Of a DNA stretch of 64,000 nt, positions 1 through 8,709 are shown one piece after another. The notes below the pieces were generated by a model. That model saw only the letters and a program-made list of their open reading frames with translations. It was not told the origin of the DNA and did not search any database. A program made the position numbers and the translations under genes. The number at the start of each line of letters is the position of its first letter. Positions within the stretch are counted from its first letter, which is position 1. This DNA is from Natronoglycomyces albus. Its GTDB lineage: Bacteria > Actinomycetota > Actinomycetes > Mycobacteriales > Micromonosporaceae. Location: assembly GCF_016925535.1 (NCBI RefSeq), contig NZ_CP070496.1, forward strand, positions 3,410,001 through 3,474,000, in the 5' to 3' direction.

Positions 1-2
1 CG

Positions 3-569
3 ACCGAAGCCCAACTGGTTGAACAGTTGGGAGTGGGACGAAACACCGTCCGCGAAGGTGTTCGGGCACTCGCCCACGCCGGGCTACTCCAAATACGCCA
101 AGGCGCGGGCACCTTTGTGGTGGGCAACTCCGAGGTGGCCGGGGCGATGCGACGCCGGGTCGCCCGAGGGCGTTCCGGCGAAGCCATGGAAGTGCGGCGC
201 GGACTGGAAATAGAGTCCAGCCGCCTCGCGGCCATGCGCCGCACCGACGAGGACATCGTCGAACTGCGCAAATACCTCGACATGCGAGAAGACGCCTGGA
301 AGCGCAAGGACCGTGCGGCTTTTATCGCCGCCGACCTGCACCTACACCAGGCCGTCGCTGCGGCCAGCCACAATAAATTGCTGCATGACCTCTACTTGCA
401 CCTGGGCGACGCGATCGGCGACTCGGTCGAAGCGGCGCTAGGCGAGCGGATGGAAGAAGTGCCACATCTGGATCACACCGGTCTCGTCCAAGCCATCATC
501 GACGGCGACCCGGTCGCCGCGGCCAACGAAGCCAGCGGATACCTGCACGAACTCATGGGAGACAACTAG
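3..569 (+). CDS. GntR/FadR-family transcriptional regulator (5' end cut off by window)
   Basis: The frame is open from the window edge, so the first ~30 codons are missing. The visible N-terminus is the second half of a GntR winged helix (LGVGRNTVREGVRALAHAGL, then a QGAGTFV wing). The remaining ~130 residues form an all-helical FCD-type effector domain with the spaced Asp/His pattern of the family (DLHLHQAV, HLDHTGLVQAI), which often binds a metal plus a carboxylate ligand. Such regulators usually repress a nearby catabolic or transport operon, here presumably upstream of the window. Ligand unknown. It ends 50 nt before a large inverted repeat. Confidence 0.9.
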   Translation, partial: TEAQLVEQLGVGRNTVREGVRALAHAGLLQIRQGAGTFVVGNSEVAGAMRRRVARGRSGEAMEVRRGLEIESSRLAAMRRTDEDIVELRKYLDMREDAWKRKDRAAFIAADLHLHQAVAAASHNKLLHDLYLHLGDAIGDSVEAALGERMEEVPHLDHTGLVQAIIDGDPVAAANEASGYLHELMGDN

Positions 570-622
570 GCGGGCCCGCTCTACCCCCTCCCGAATCAAA
601 GCGCGTCTCATCTAGACGGTGA

Positions 623-668
623 CCTCACCGCAGGTGGCGGGCAGGACTGTGGGCCACCTGCGGTGAGG
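623..668. promoter_or_regulatory. 16-bp perfect inverted repeat before the Rrf2 gene
   Basis: Positions 623-638 (CCTCACCGCAGGTGGC) are the exact reverse complement of 653-668, separated by 14 nt. An imperfect extension (GTGAC/GTCAC) lies just outside. The right arm ends 16 nt before the Rrf2 ATG and covers the place where a ribosome binding site would sit. It could be an autoregulatory operator, a structure that sequesters the start, or a terminator for the upstream gene; no T-run follows, so I favour a regulatory role. Confidence 0.6.
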
Positions 669-684
669 CTGTCACAATGGGCAT

Positions 685-1149
685 ATGCGTCTCTCAGCTC
701 GGGTCGACTATGCACTGCGCGCCGCCATCTGTCTAGCAGATGCCGGTCAGGCCTGGACGCGTGCCGAACGCATCTCCGCAGGCCAGAACATCCCCTTGAA
801 GTTTCTCGAATCCATCTTGCTGCAACTGCGCCACGGCGGACTGGCCGAGTCGCGCCGGGGGCCAGATGGTGGACACCGTTTGTTGAAGAACCCCGCTCAG
901 GTGAGTTTGGCCGATGTCATTCGCATCGTTGACGGTCCGCTGGTGGGCGTGCGGGGTCAGCGCCCCGAACACGTCGACTATTCGGGCCCCGCCGAGGCGC
1001 TCTCGCAAGTGTGGGTGGCGCTGCGAGTCAACGAACGCAACATCCTCGAAGAGGTCAAGCTGGCCGATGTCGCCCAAGGGAAGCTGCCGGAGTCGATCAC
1101 GCGACTATTGGCCGACCCCGAAGCCTGGACCAGCCGGTCACCGCACTGA
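685..1149 (+). CDS. Rrf2-family transcriptional regulator without Fe-S cysteines
   Basis: This 154-residue protein opens with the Rrf2 signature (MRLSARVDYALRAAI), followed by a helix-turn-helix (AERISAGQNIPLKFLESILL) and the wing (ESRRGPDGGHRLLKNP). Family members such as IscR and NsrR ligate an Fe-S cluster with three cysteines around residues 90-105. No such cysteines are present here, so it is more like the cluster-free CymR/RisR type that sense metabolites or partner proteins. It is followed by a TauE/SafE-like transporter 170 nt downstream, which it may control. The start sits right behind a 16-bp inverted repeat. Confidence 0.88.
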   Translation: MRLSARVDYALRAAICLADAGQAWTRAERISAGQNIPLKFLESILLQLRHGGLAESRRGPDGGHRLLKNPAQVSLADVIRIVDGPLVGVRGQRPEHVDYSGPAEALSQVWVALRVNERNILEEVKLADVAQGKLPESITRLLADPEAWTSRSPH

Positions 1150-1319
1150 GACCACCGCGTGACAAACCGATACGGTGTTGGGCCCCACATTCGTTTCCGC
1201 CTAGCCCGCAGCGGCGACCAGAATCGAATCACAGCATTCACAAAGCTGGCGGGCGGGCACCGGGCTTGCGTTCCTAACCGCCGACGCTGGCCACTAGGAA
1301 GTCATGTCCAGGAGCACCC

Positions 1320-2405
1320 ATGATCGTCGTCATCATGCTCGCGGCCTTCGCCGCACAAGGGCTAGGTGGCAGTGTGGGTATCGGAGCGGATTCCATGCTG
1401 GCTTGCGCGCTGTTTGGCCTGGGGCTCACGCCCGCCGTCGCCATCACCACCCTTCACTTGAGCAAAGCCGGGGTCGGTTTGGGGGCCACGGTTGCCCACA
1501 CACGCGCGGGCAATGTGCATTGGCCCACCGTTGCTCGACTCGCCATCCCCGGCAGTATCGCCGCTGGAATCACCGCCGCCGCCCTTGCCGCCGCGATCTC
1601 ACACTCCGCCTCGACGGTGACGTGCTTGGCTTTGGCCGCATTGGGAGGAATCGTCCTGTTCCGGTTCGGTTTCGGGCCGCTTCCCTCCTTCAACCCGGCG
1701 CCGTCAGGCTGGGTGGCGCCCGCCGGTCTCATCGGAGGAGCCTTTAGTGTCACCAGCGGCCTGGGATGGGCCTCAGCCCCTGTGTCTGTCCTGCTGAGCA
1801 CTACCCGGGCCGAACCACGACATGTCCTAGGCTCGACGGCGGCGGCCGGAACGATGGTGTCGTTCACTGCCGCCATAGTCCTATTTTGGAGGCTTCCGCA
1901 AGCGGGCATCGTGTGGCCGCTGGTGGCTGGCATCACCGTGGCCGGAGTGCTCGTCGCCCCATTCGTGGCTTGGATTGTCCGCAGGCTGCCTCCGGCCGTT
2001 CTCGGTGTCTCATCCGGTGCCGCGCTCATGGCGCTCAATCTGCTCTACCTGCGTCCGTCGATACCGGCGTGGGCGGCCCTGGCCGGGCTACTGGCCATCG
2101 CCGGCCTGTGGATGGTCGCTCTCGCCCACGCGATCAGGACTCATCGGCGAGTAGGGGGCGTTCAGGCCGCTCTCACCCCTGGCCACAGCTCAGAGAACGA
2201 GACCGACACCGGGCCACCGCGGCAGCGCGAAACCATTCCGTCGCTCAGAGTCGCCGGCCCTGAGCCATCCGAGGAATCGCACGAGCCTTCGCCGGCTCTA
2301 CGGCGCAACGAGATCGGAAACCAGACCGGGTACGGTGACGATCCGCCTATGGTGGAAGGTAGTGGCCACAGGCACGTCACCAAGACCGGCTCCACGACGA
2401 TCTAA
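1320..2405 (+). CDS. TauE/SafE-family membrane transporter with long C-terminal tail
   Basis: The protein has 361 residues. About 270 N-terminal residues are hydrophobic and contain roughly eight membrane segments with the half-repeat arrangement of the TauE/SafE (DUF81) family, e.g. AAQGLGGSVGIGADSMLA near the start and a second glycine-rich half at LIGGAFSVTSGLGWASAPV. Family members export sulfite, sulfoacetate or related organic anions. The last ~90 residues are hydrophilic and rich in Pro, Glu and Ser, which is unusual for the family. The ATG is preceded by AGGAGC at good spacing. Substrate is not deducible; the neighbouring Rrf2 regulator would fit sulfur control. Confidence 0.75.
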   Translation: MIVVIMLAAFAAQGLGGSVGIGADSMLACALFGLGLTPAVAITTLHLSKAGVGLGATVAHTRAGNVHWPTVARLAIPGSIAAGITAAALAAAISHSASTVTCLALAALGGIVLFRFGFGPLPSFNPAPSGWVAPAGLIGGAFSVTSGLGWASAPVSVLLSTTRAEPRHVLGSTAAAGTMVSFTAAIVLFWRLPQAGIVWPLVAGITVAGVLVAPFVAWIVRRLPPAVLGVSSGAALMALNLLYLRPSIPAWAALAGLLAIAGLWMVALAHAIRTHRRVGGVQAALTPGHSSENETDTGPPRQRETIPSLRVAGPEPSEESHEPSPALRRNEIGNQTGYGDDPPMVEGSGHRHVTKTGSTTI

Positions 2406-2418
2406 GGATGTGGCACTT

Positions 2419-2874
2419 ATGACGCCCGACCGCACGCGCGTCCGCTCGCTCCTGGCCTCGGTCGCCACCGGCGAGACCGAAGCGACCCAGGCACACGCCC
2501 AATCTTTGAAGAAAACCGAGCGCGCCTACTACTACCAGCTGGCCACGGCTTTGTTCACCGAAGCCTTGGCCGTTTACTTTCGGCGCGACCACTCGCTGGA
2601 CGCCGTACAGGAATTTTCAATCCAGCTAGAGCGCGACGAGCGCGGTGGTGAACCGGCGATTTCCCGGCAGGACATCGAGGGGCTCATTCGGGCGATGATG
2701 GGTGAGGAGGAGCGCTTTGGCGACCTTACCCCCGAAAAGCAGTTCCGGGTGCAGCTGCTGACCATCAAGAAGGTCACCAGTGATTCAAAGACGTTCTGGA
2801 CGCGGTTTGACTTCCACTTGGACGAGGCCGAAACCATCGTCCGCGAATGGTACGAGGACATGGGTCGCTCATGA
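2419..2874 (+). CDS. Hypothetical actinobacterial protein, 151 aa
   Basis: Small soluble protein with a mixed charged composition and no signal peptide or membrane segment. I recognise no domain. Features visible are an early Lys/Glu-rich helix (QAHAQSLKKTERAYYYQLAT) and an aromatic/acidic C-terminus (FHLDEAETIVREWYEDM). The ATG at 2419 follows AAGGA at suitable spacing and lies 13 nt after the transporter stop, so the two genes are probably cotranscribed. Confidence 0.65.
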   Translation: MTPDRTRVRSLLASVATGETEATQAHAQSLKKTERAYYYQLATALFTEALAVYFRRDHSLDAVQEFSIQLERDERGGEPAISRQDIEGLIRAMMGEEERFGDLTPEKQFRVQLLTIKKVTSDSKTFWTRFDFHLDEAETIVREWYEDMGRS

Positions 2875-3001
2875 GGCGAACGTAGTCGAGTCCAAGACCG
2901 TCAGCACACCGTAAGCAAAACGCAATGCGCTGTGCGGACACTGGTCTCCACACCGAATTCTCCCGCTTAGACGGGCAGAAAAGCTGGATAAGGAGACCAC
3001 C

Positions 3002-3895
3002 ATGACCGCTACCGACCGCCGCGCCTTCGAACGCCCCTACGGCTGGGACTCCCATTTGCTCGACCTGGGAGCCTATCTGCGCCGCATCGGCTATGAAGGT
3101 TCACTCGATCCGACCTTGGACACGTTGCGAGCGCTCAACACCGCGCACGCGGTCACCTTCCCGTTCGAAAACCTCGACGTCATGGCCGGGCTAGAGCCGC
3201 GGCTCGACCTCGAAGGACTTCAAGACAAAATGGTCAGACGCAGACGCGGCGGCTACTGCTACGAACAGAACACGCTCTTCGCCGCAGTACTGGAGCGATT
3301 GGGCTTCAATGTCACCGGTCTCAACGCGCGCGTCATGGACAGCCCCGATAGCTCCCTGTTGCGCGCCACCGGCCACGCCGCGATCAAGGTGGATCTCGAT
3401 GGACGCGAGTGGTTCACCGATGTGGGCGTGGGCGACATGGGGCCACTGGAGCCGCTGGAACTGGTCGACGGCTATCACGCCGTCTTCGGAGCGGGCTGGC
3501 GCTACCAGATCAAGAAACTCGACTTCCAGATGTGGGCGATGCGCGAATGGAACGCCACCGAACAGCACTGGGTCAACATCCACCGTTTCGCCCTAGCGCC
3601 ATCTTTTCGGGTTGACTACGTGGACGCGAACTACATCGCCGCGCATCACCCACGTTCACCGTTTAGAAAGAGCTACGTTTTGGCCCGCAATGGCCAAAGC
3701 GCCAAGCACGGGCTGACCGGCCTACAGCTGAAGACCAAGCGGCCAGATGGGACGGTCCAGAATAGGACCCTAGAACCGAAGGAAGTCCCCGACGCCATGG
3801 GCGACTTGTTCGACCTCCAGCTCAACGCCGCCGAGCGCTCAGAGGTCATCGCCCGCGTCAAGCCCATGGAGCCCGAAGAACTCACCGCCGACTAA
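3002..3895 (+). CDS. nat: Arylamine N-acetyltransferase
   Basis: Cytosolic enzyme that transfers acetyl (or another acyl) from CoA to arylamines, hydrazines and some endogenous amines by a ping-pong mechanism. The 297-residue length fits the family. The catalytic triad is readable: Cys86 in RGGYCYEQN, His125 in ATGHAAIKV and Asp140 in WFTDVGVGD. The substrate-pocket motif FPFENLDV is at residues 53-60. AAGGAGA lies 5 nt before the ATG. The gene stands alone with about 125 nt upstream and a strong hairpin downstream. In actinomycetes such enzymes act in xenobiotic handling, sterol-associated metabolism or antibiotic (amide-synthase) chemistry; nothing here decides which. Confidence 0.95.
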   Translation: MTATDRRAFERPYGWDSHLLDLGAYLRRIGYEGSLDPTLDTLRALNTAHAVTFPFENLDVMAGLEPRLDLEGLQDKMVRRRRGGYCYEQNTLFAAVLERLGFNVTGLNARVMDSPDSSLLRATGHAAIKVDLDGREWFTDVGVGDMGPLEPLELVDGYHAVFGAGWRYQIKKLDFQMWAMREWNATEQHWVNIHRFALAPSFRVDYVDANYIAAHHPRSPFRKSYVLARNGQSAKHGLTGLQLKTKRPDGTVQNRTLEPKEVPDAMGDLFDLQLNAAERSEVIARVKPMEPEELTAD

Positions 3896-3910
3896 CCACC
3901 ACCCACACAA

Positions 3911-3941
3911 GTGGGCCCCGAAGCTACGCTTCGGGGCCCAC
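3911..3941. terminator. Bidirectional terminator hairpin between nat and the AGCS gene
   Basis: A perfect 14-bp stem (GTGGGCCCCGAAGC and its complement) closes a 3-nt TAC loop between two convergent genes. There is no long T-run, as is common for GC-rich actinobacterial terminators. Confidence 0.8.
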
Positions 3942-3959
3942 CTTCGTCAAGAGTGACTA

Positions 3960-5414
3960 CTACTTGTTGTCCTGCTTGTCCTTGATCGAGTCCGACGGAA
4001 GCATCTTCCAGTCCGGGTTGGCGAAGAAGTTCTTCGTCTCCTTGACCAAAACCGGCGTCAGGATCAACAGACCGATCAGGTTCGGCAGCGCCATCAGACC
4101 GTTGAACGTGTCGGAGATGTCCCACACCAGGTCCAGGCTAGCCACCGCGCCCACATAGATCATGGCGACGAAGAGACCTCGATAGGCCAACGAGGCCTTG
4201 AAGCCGAACAGTCTTTCCAGGCAACGCTCGCCGTAGTAGGCCCAGCCGACCAGCGTCGACACAGCGAACACGATCAAGCCCAGCGTGACAATGATGCCAG
4301 CGCCGGCGTTACCCCACAGTCCTTCGACAAAGGCGACCCGAGTCAGCTCGGCGGCGGCATAGGACTCGCCTTCGCCGTCGACCATGCCCAAGGCGCCGGT
4401 GACGATGATGACCATACCGGTCAGCGTCACGACCACGATCGTGTCGATGAAGGTCTGGGTCATGGCCACCATGCCCTGTCGAACCGGCTGGTCGGTCTTG
4501 GCCGCGGCCGAAGAGATACCGGCCGTTCCCAGGCCCGCCTCGTTGGAGAACATGCCACGGGCGATGCCCTGTCGAACCACCGTCAGGATCGCCGCACCCG
4601 CGAAACCACCCACGGCGGCCGAGCCGGTGAAGGCTTGGCTGAAGATCGCGCCGAAGGCGGCGGGCAGGTCGGCGACATTGATCACCAGGACGAACAGCGC
4701 CGCCGAAATGTATCCGACGATCATGACCGGCACCAGCGCCGCCGAGAAGCGGCCGATGGCCTTGATGCCGCCCAGGATGACCAGACCGGCGATCACCATC
4801 ACGACTAGGCCAGTCCACTGCGGAGCGATGTCCCACTGTCCCTCGACAGCGGCGGCCACCGAGTTGGATTGCGCCATGTTGCCGATACCGAAGCTGGCGA
4901 TCACGCCGAAGACGGCGAAGGAAATCGCCAGTACCTTGCCGAGGTTGTTCTTGATACCCGACGATAGGTAGTACATCGGGCCGCCGGTGCGCAGACCCTT
5001 TTCGTTGACTTCTCGGTACTTGACACCGAGTACCGCCTCGGAGTACTTGGTGGCCATACCGATGACACCGCTGACCCACATCCAGAACAGGGCTCCGGGT
5101 CCGCCAATGGCGATCGCGGACCCAACGCCCGCGATATTTCCGACGCCGACCGTGGCGGCCAACGCGATGGCAAGGGATTGATAGTGGCTGATGTCGCCGT
5201 CTTCGCTGGCCGGTTCGTTACGTTTCACGATTCCCATATAGAGCCCGTAGCCGAGCTTGCGGAATTGAATTCCACTCAGGCTCGCGGTCAGCCAGACACC
5301 CACGATGAGAATGAGCGGAATAATGAGGAAGGGACCCCAAACAAAGCTGTTTGTGGTGTCGACAGCCGGTCTTATCGTGTCTTCGAAATTGTCAAAAGCG
5401 TTGGCGAGAATCAT
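3960..5414 (-). CDS. Alanine/glycine:cation symporter (AGCS family)
   Basis: Inner-membrane Na+ (or H+) coupled importer of alanine or glycine, 484 residues, the normal family length. The family signature is clear near residues 95-120 (GVGNIAGVGSAIAIGGPGAL followed by FWMW), as is the GGPMYY motif around residue 145. Ten to eleven hydrophobic segments are visible. The ATG is preceded by GGGAGGA at good spacing. Convergent with nat across a shared terminator and divergent from the exonuclease gene, with a long (585 nt) upstream region. I looked for a glycine riboswitch in that leader and did not find its conserved core. Confidence 0.93.
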   Translation of the reverse strand: MILANAFDNFEDTIRPAVDTTNSFVWGPFLIIPLILIVGVWLTASLSGIQFRKLGYGLYMGIVKRNEPASEDGDISHYQSLAIALAATVGVGNIAGVGSAIAIGGPGALFWMWVSGVIGMATKYSEAVLGVKYREVNEKGLRTGGPMYYLSSGIKNNLGKVLAISFAVFGVIASFGIGNMAQSNSVAAAVEGQWDIAPQWTGLVVMVIAGLVILGGIKAIGRFSAALVPVMIVGYISAALFVLVINVADLPAAFGAIFSQAFTGSAAVGGFAGAAILTVVRQGIARGMFSNEAGLGTAGISSAAAKTDQPVRQGMVAMTQTFIDTIVVVTLTGMVIIVTGALGMVDGEGESYAAAELTRVAFVEGLWGNAGAGIIVTLGLIVFAVSTLVGWAYYGERCLERLFGFKASLAYRGLFVAMIYVGAVASLDLVWDISDTFNGLMALPNLIGLLILTPVLVKETKNFFANPDWKMLPSDSIKDKQDNK

Positions 5415-5999
5415 CGGGTCCTCCCAGTGGGGTGGTGTAGCGCCGTGTGGGCCAGGCGGCCCGGAGATGTCGCCACGAGCGGCCCAGACGCACAGTGATG
5501 GGGTCGTTCACGTGTAGGAACGACCCCAGTTGGCGTTTGTCCAGACGGCACTTGGCAAGACCTCCTTAGTGCGGACCGAGGGCGATCTGGTCGCCTCGGG
5601 CCATGCGTTCGCAGCGGACAAAGCGGAGCGCCTGAGCGTGAAGGGTGGGCAATGCCACGGTTAGTGGGATTAGTCAGCACGCCGACGACTGTTCCCTCCG
5701 TTGTGACAAATACCCGGCAAATCCGCTAGCAGGGTGCGCAAGCACGAACGCGGCAGTCGGTGCTCGACAAACCGCGTCTTTTAGCCTCGTGCGCAATGGA
5801 CACTTGCGCACTGTGACTGATGTTACGCATTCCTGAACGGGAGTCTAGAACTTTTTTGGCCAATTATTAAGAGACACCGAAAAGCTTTACCGTTTTGTGA
5901 GTAACGCCCGCCACCTCACCGCCTCGGTGAGCTCATGCCACACTGCGCAAATGAGGGCAACCACCGGCGATGTCGGGGGCATCTCGTATCGTGCGAAGT
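5415..5999. other. Divergent intergenic region between the AGCS and exonuclease genes
   Basis: No convincing gene. The AGCS-proximal half contains an 11-bp inverted repeat (5499-5528). Positions about 5840-5900 are distinctly AT-richer than the surroundings, including a run of six T and ATTATTAAGA. This AT-rich patch is the probable promoter area for one or both divergent genes. The right end contains a TATCGT element 9 nt before the exonuclease ATG, which suggests a leaderless transcript. Confidence 0.5.
5499..5528. repeat. Inverted repeat in the AGCS leader
   Basis: TGGGGTCGTTC (5499-5509) pairs perfectly with 5518-5528 across an 8-nt loop, about 85 nt upstream of the AGCS start codon. On the transcript it would be a stable hairpin and may be an attenuator; as DNA it could be an operator. 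Confidence 0.45.
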
Positions 6000-6680
6000 A
6001 TGAACGAGATTACGTGGTGTGAGGGTCCCTTGATTGGCTTCGACACCGAGACGACCGGAGTGCGCACGGACAGTGATCGCATCGTGACGGCGGCACTGAC
6101 CCAAGACGCGGGCGCGCGCACGTGGCTGATCAACCCTGGCGTTCCCATCCCACCCGGTGCCTCAGCCGTCCACGGCATCACCGACGACATCGCCCAACGC
6201 GACGGCGTCGCCCCAGAGAAGGCCCTAGCCGAAATCAGTGAGCATCTCAACGCGGCCGCCGAGGACGGGACCCCTATCGTGGCGTTTCGGGCTGGGTTTG
6301 ACTTGACGATGCTCTCCTATGAGCTAGACCGCCACGGCCTAGCTCAACTGCCCTGGGACCAACTGCGGGTCATTGACCCGTCAGTGCTGGATAAACAAGC
6401 AGATCGGTTCCGGCGAGGCAAACGCAAGCTGGAAAACGTCTGCGAACACTACGCGGTGAGCTTGCAAGACTGGCACACTGCCGAAGCCGACGCACAGGCA
6501 GCGGTGGCCCTCGCACGCGCGATCGGCCGCACCTTCCCTGACCTGGCCCGCCTGGCCCCGGCTGATCTTCATGCGGCCCAAGTGGGCTGGTTTGCCGAAG
6601 ACGCGGCCTCCCTCGAAGCGTTCTTCCGGTCAAAAGGACGCGACGAGACAGTCGACCGGCGTTGGCCGCTAAGCCGCTGA
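6000..6680 (+). CDS. DnaQ-like 3'-5' exonuclease (DEDDh family)
   Basis: Soluble 226-residue protein with the three exonuclease motifs: ExoI GFDTETTG near residue 14, ExoII in VAFRAGFDLTML (the usual NAxFD has become FRAGFD) and ExoIII HTAEADA with the DEDDh histidine near residue 159. It resembles the DNA polymerase III epsilon subunit and stand-alone proofreading or repair nucleases; no polymerase-binding tail or additional domain is visible. Start at ATG 6000 is chosen because the DnaQ fold begins there and a -10-like element lies directly upstream, implying a leaderless mRNA. Confidence 0.88.
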   Translation: MNEITWCEGPLIGFDTETTGVRTDSDRIVTAALTQDAGARTWLINPGVPIPPGASAVHGITDDIAQRDGVAPEKALAEISEHLNAAAEDGTPIVAFRAGFDLTMLSYELDRHGLAQLPWDQLRVIDPSVLDKQADRFRRGKRKLENVCEHYAVSLQDWHTAEADAQAAVALARAIGRTFPDLARLAPADLHAAQVGWFAEDAASLEAFFRSKGRDETVDRRWPLSR

Positions 6681-6698
6681 GTAGATCTTCCCAGCACA

Positions 6699-6735
6699 AA
6701 GGTGGACCCCGACCGATCCGGTCGGGGTCCACCTT
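6699..6735. terminator. Bidirectional terminator hairpin
   Basis: A perfect 17-bp stem (AAGGTGGACCCCGACCG and complement) with a 3-nt ATC loop between the exonuclease stop and the convergent lipoprotein gene. Confidence 0.85.
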
Positions 6736-6810
6736 GCGTGTTTGGCGCGCTTAGCGCGGCGCGCTGCGCGAACGTCTCACCGCTTGTGGCTCGCGTGGGC
6801 CAGAGACGAC

Positions 6811-7596
6811 CTAGGCCGACTCTCCGTTGTATTCCTCTTCGATCTCGAAGGGGTACAGGCACTCGTATTCGTCTTCGTGGAATCGTGGCACGTCGATGCA
6901 GTCGCGGTTCTGGGTTTCCAAGGGCTGACCCATGGGCACTCGCATTGTCACCGACTCGCCCGAGGCAAACGTGAATTCGAGGGTCAACAGCTGCCCGGAG
7001 GTGAAGTCCTCGTGGAGACCCTCCACTTGCAGGAAGAATTCGTTCTGTTCCAGGAGTGCTAGACGGCCAGAGGGGCCGATCTCCAGCGAGAAGTCGGACT
7101 CACCGGAGACGCTGTCGGCCTCGGTGGTCTCTGTTTCCTCACTGGCCTCGTCCTCGGTTGACTCCTGCTCACCGTTGTCGGTGCCGTTGTCCTCGCCCTC
7201 TTCGGGACCATTCTCCGTGCCGTTGTCCTCGTCGCCTTCGGCGTCGTCTTCCTCGGCCGGGTCTTCGTCGGGCTCGGGGGCCGAACCGGTCACGAGCGTG
7301 ACGGCGTCGGCGTCGGGAGAGGTGACGTCAACCAGGCTGTCGCTCTCCTGCCCCCGGTTGGCGATGAACACGCGCAGGGGGGCATTGTCACCGGCCTGAT
7401 AGCCCTCCAGCCCCGGGTACTCGACCTGGACGTCACGCAGGAACATCTCGCCAGCTTCGGCGTCCGCGCCCGCGATGGCCGGAGGTTTGGTGTCAGTCCA
7501 GGTAACCTGGCCCGCGCCGCAGGCGGACAGGGCCATTGCCGCTACGGCTCCTACCGCAATTGCAGATACCCGCGTCATGGAGTTTGCCGTAGCCAC
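6811..7596 (-). CDS. LpqE-like lipoprotein with an acidic insertion
   Basis: A GTG start at 7596 follows a GAAAGGG ribosome site. The product has a lipoprotein signal peptide with lipobox LSAC, so it is exported and acylated at that cysteine. The mature part resembles the PCu(A)C/DUF461 beta-sandwich fold of mycobacterial LpqE (MFLRDVQVEYPG, PLRVFIANRG). The sandwich is interrupted by about 60 residues of almost pure Glu/Asp/Gly/Asn/Thr/Ser. The Met/His copper ligands of true PCu(A)C proteins are not evident. LpqE lies next to carD in mycobacteria, and here the gene is divergent from carD, which supports the assignment. Function is unknown; wall or metal-related roles are possible. Confidence 0.72.
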   Translation of the reverse strand: MATANSMTRVSAIAVGAVAAMALSACGAGQVTWTDTKPPAIAGADAEAGEMFLRDVQVEYPGLEGYQAGDNAPLRVFIANRGQESDSLVDVTSPDADAVTLVTGSAPEPDEDPAEEDDAEGDEDNGTENGPEEGEDNGTDNGEQESTEDEASEETETTEADSVSGESDFSLEIGPSGRLALLEQNEFFLQVEGLHEDFTSGQLLTLEFTFASGESVTMRVPMGQPLETQNRDCIDVPRFHEDEYECLYPFEIEEEYNGESA

Positions 7597-8047
7597 AGCA
7601 CACCCTTTCTCGTTCGTTGGCACACGATGCGACGTCGATGACGTCGCAACCCGCGCTTGAAGGCAAGAATCCTCATTCGACCGACCACATTCGCACACCA
7701 TCGCGGTGAACTATTCGATGCGGTCGCCGGAGGCTCTAGGCCGAATGGGGCTCAAGGTCTCTTCCTCCACGCGCGCGGAGGAGTTCAGGCATAGCCTAAT
7801 AGAAGCCCTCGCCCCCTAGTAGGCAACCCGGACACCCCGCGTGGTCGCGGTCACTGAAAGCGCACGTGACGCGGTCGCGGGACTGCAATCTACGCCTCAA
7901 TGCGGCGATCTGAGAACGATTCATACTCGCGCCTGCCGTAGAGTAATTGATCACATACGGGCTGACCTGCGGATTCGATGCACTGCGGTTACCCGATCCG
8001 GAGCGCTTACGTGTTACTCTAGACACAGCGAAAGGGGTTTCGATCCT
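7597..8047. other. Divergent intergenic region between lipoprotein gene and carD
   Basis: I see no additional gene with good support. The carD side carries TACTCT at 8014-8019 as a possible -10 element, then GAAAGGGG as ribosome site shortly before the carD ATG. An in-frame extension of carD upstream of 8048 has no family counterpart and was not used. Confidence 0.4.
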
Positions 8048-8545
8048 ATGGGTTTTAGTGTCGGCGAGACCGTTGTCTACCCCCACCACGGGGCCGCACT
8101 CATTGAAGCTGTCGAAACTCGCAACATCGGCGGTGTCGAACAAGACTACCTAGTGCTGCGAGTGGAACAAGGCGACCTGACGGTGAAAGTGCCAGCCAAG
8201 AACGTGGAAATGGTTGGCGTCCGCGAGGTAGTCGGTTCCGAAGGGCTCAATGAGGTCTTTGAAGTACTGCGTGCTCCGCACACAGAAGAACCAACGAACT
8301 GGTCGCGGCGTTACAAGGCGAACGTGGAAAAGCTCGCCTCTGGTAACCCGCTCAAGATTGCCGAGGTCGTCCGCGATCTCTGGCGTCGCGATAAGGAACG
8401 CGGTCTATCAGCCGGCGAAAAGCGCATGCTGACCAAGGCTCGCGAAATCCTCGTCGGGGAAATTGCGCTGGCAGAAGACAGCACAAAAGACGAAGCCGAG
8501 TCCCTGTTGGACAAGGTACTTCTGTCTGAAGCCCCGGTTGCATAG
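8048..8545 (+). CDS. carD: CarD-type RNA polymerase-binding transcription factor
   Basis: Essential actinobacterial regulator that binds the RNA polymerase beta subunit and stabilises the open complex at rRNA and many other promoters. The 165-residue length is typical. The N-terminal RNAP-interaction Tudor-like domain is recognisable ([20 protein letters not shown]), followed by the helical DNA-binding domain ([27 protein letters not shown], split here as two motifs) with the conserved Trp near residue 86. A GAAAGGGG ribosome site precedes the ATG. The carD-ispD-ispF order is the classic actinobacterial one. Confidence 0.97.
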   Translation: MGFSVGETVVYPHHGAALIEAVETRNIGGVEQDYLVLRVEQGDLTVKVPAKNVEMVGVREVVGSEGLNEVFEVLRAPHTEEPTNWSRRYKANVEKLASGNPLKIAEVVRDLWRRDKERGLSAGEKRMLTKAREILVGEIALAEDSTKDEAESLLDKVLLSEAPVA

Positions 8546-8709
8546 AGTAACTCCGGCGCCACTGTTCGCCATAACCGTGTATTGACCACACGGCGTTTCC
8601 CGTTGCGTAAAAGTAGCGAACGCCAGGCCAGAGCACACTGCGCCAGGTACGACGAACAGCGACAAGACCGGGTTCATCACTACAACGGCTACGGAACATC
8701 GGCTACAAG

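Noticed and set aside
5411-5680. 89-codon minus-strand frame overlapping the AGCS start
   Set aside because: Very high Arg/Pro content and no start signal; likely leader sequence of the symporter mRNA.
5415-5700. Glycine riboswitch upstream of the AGCS symporter
   Set aside because: The expected GCCGAAGG core and paired aptamer elements are absent on the minus strand; only a simple hairpin and a chance CTCAGGCG are present.
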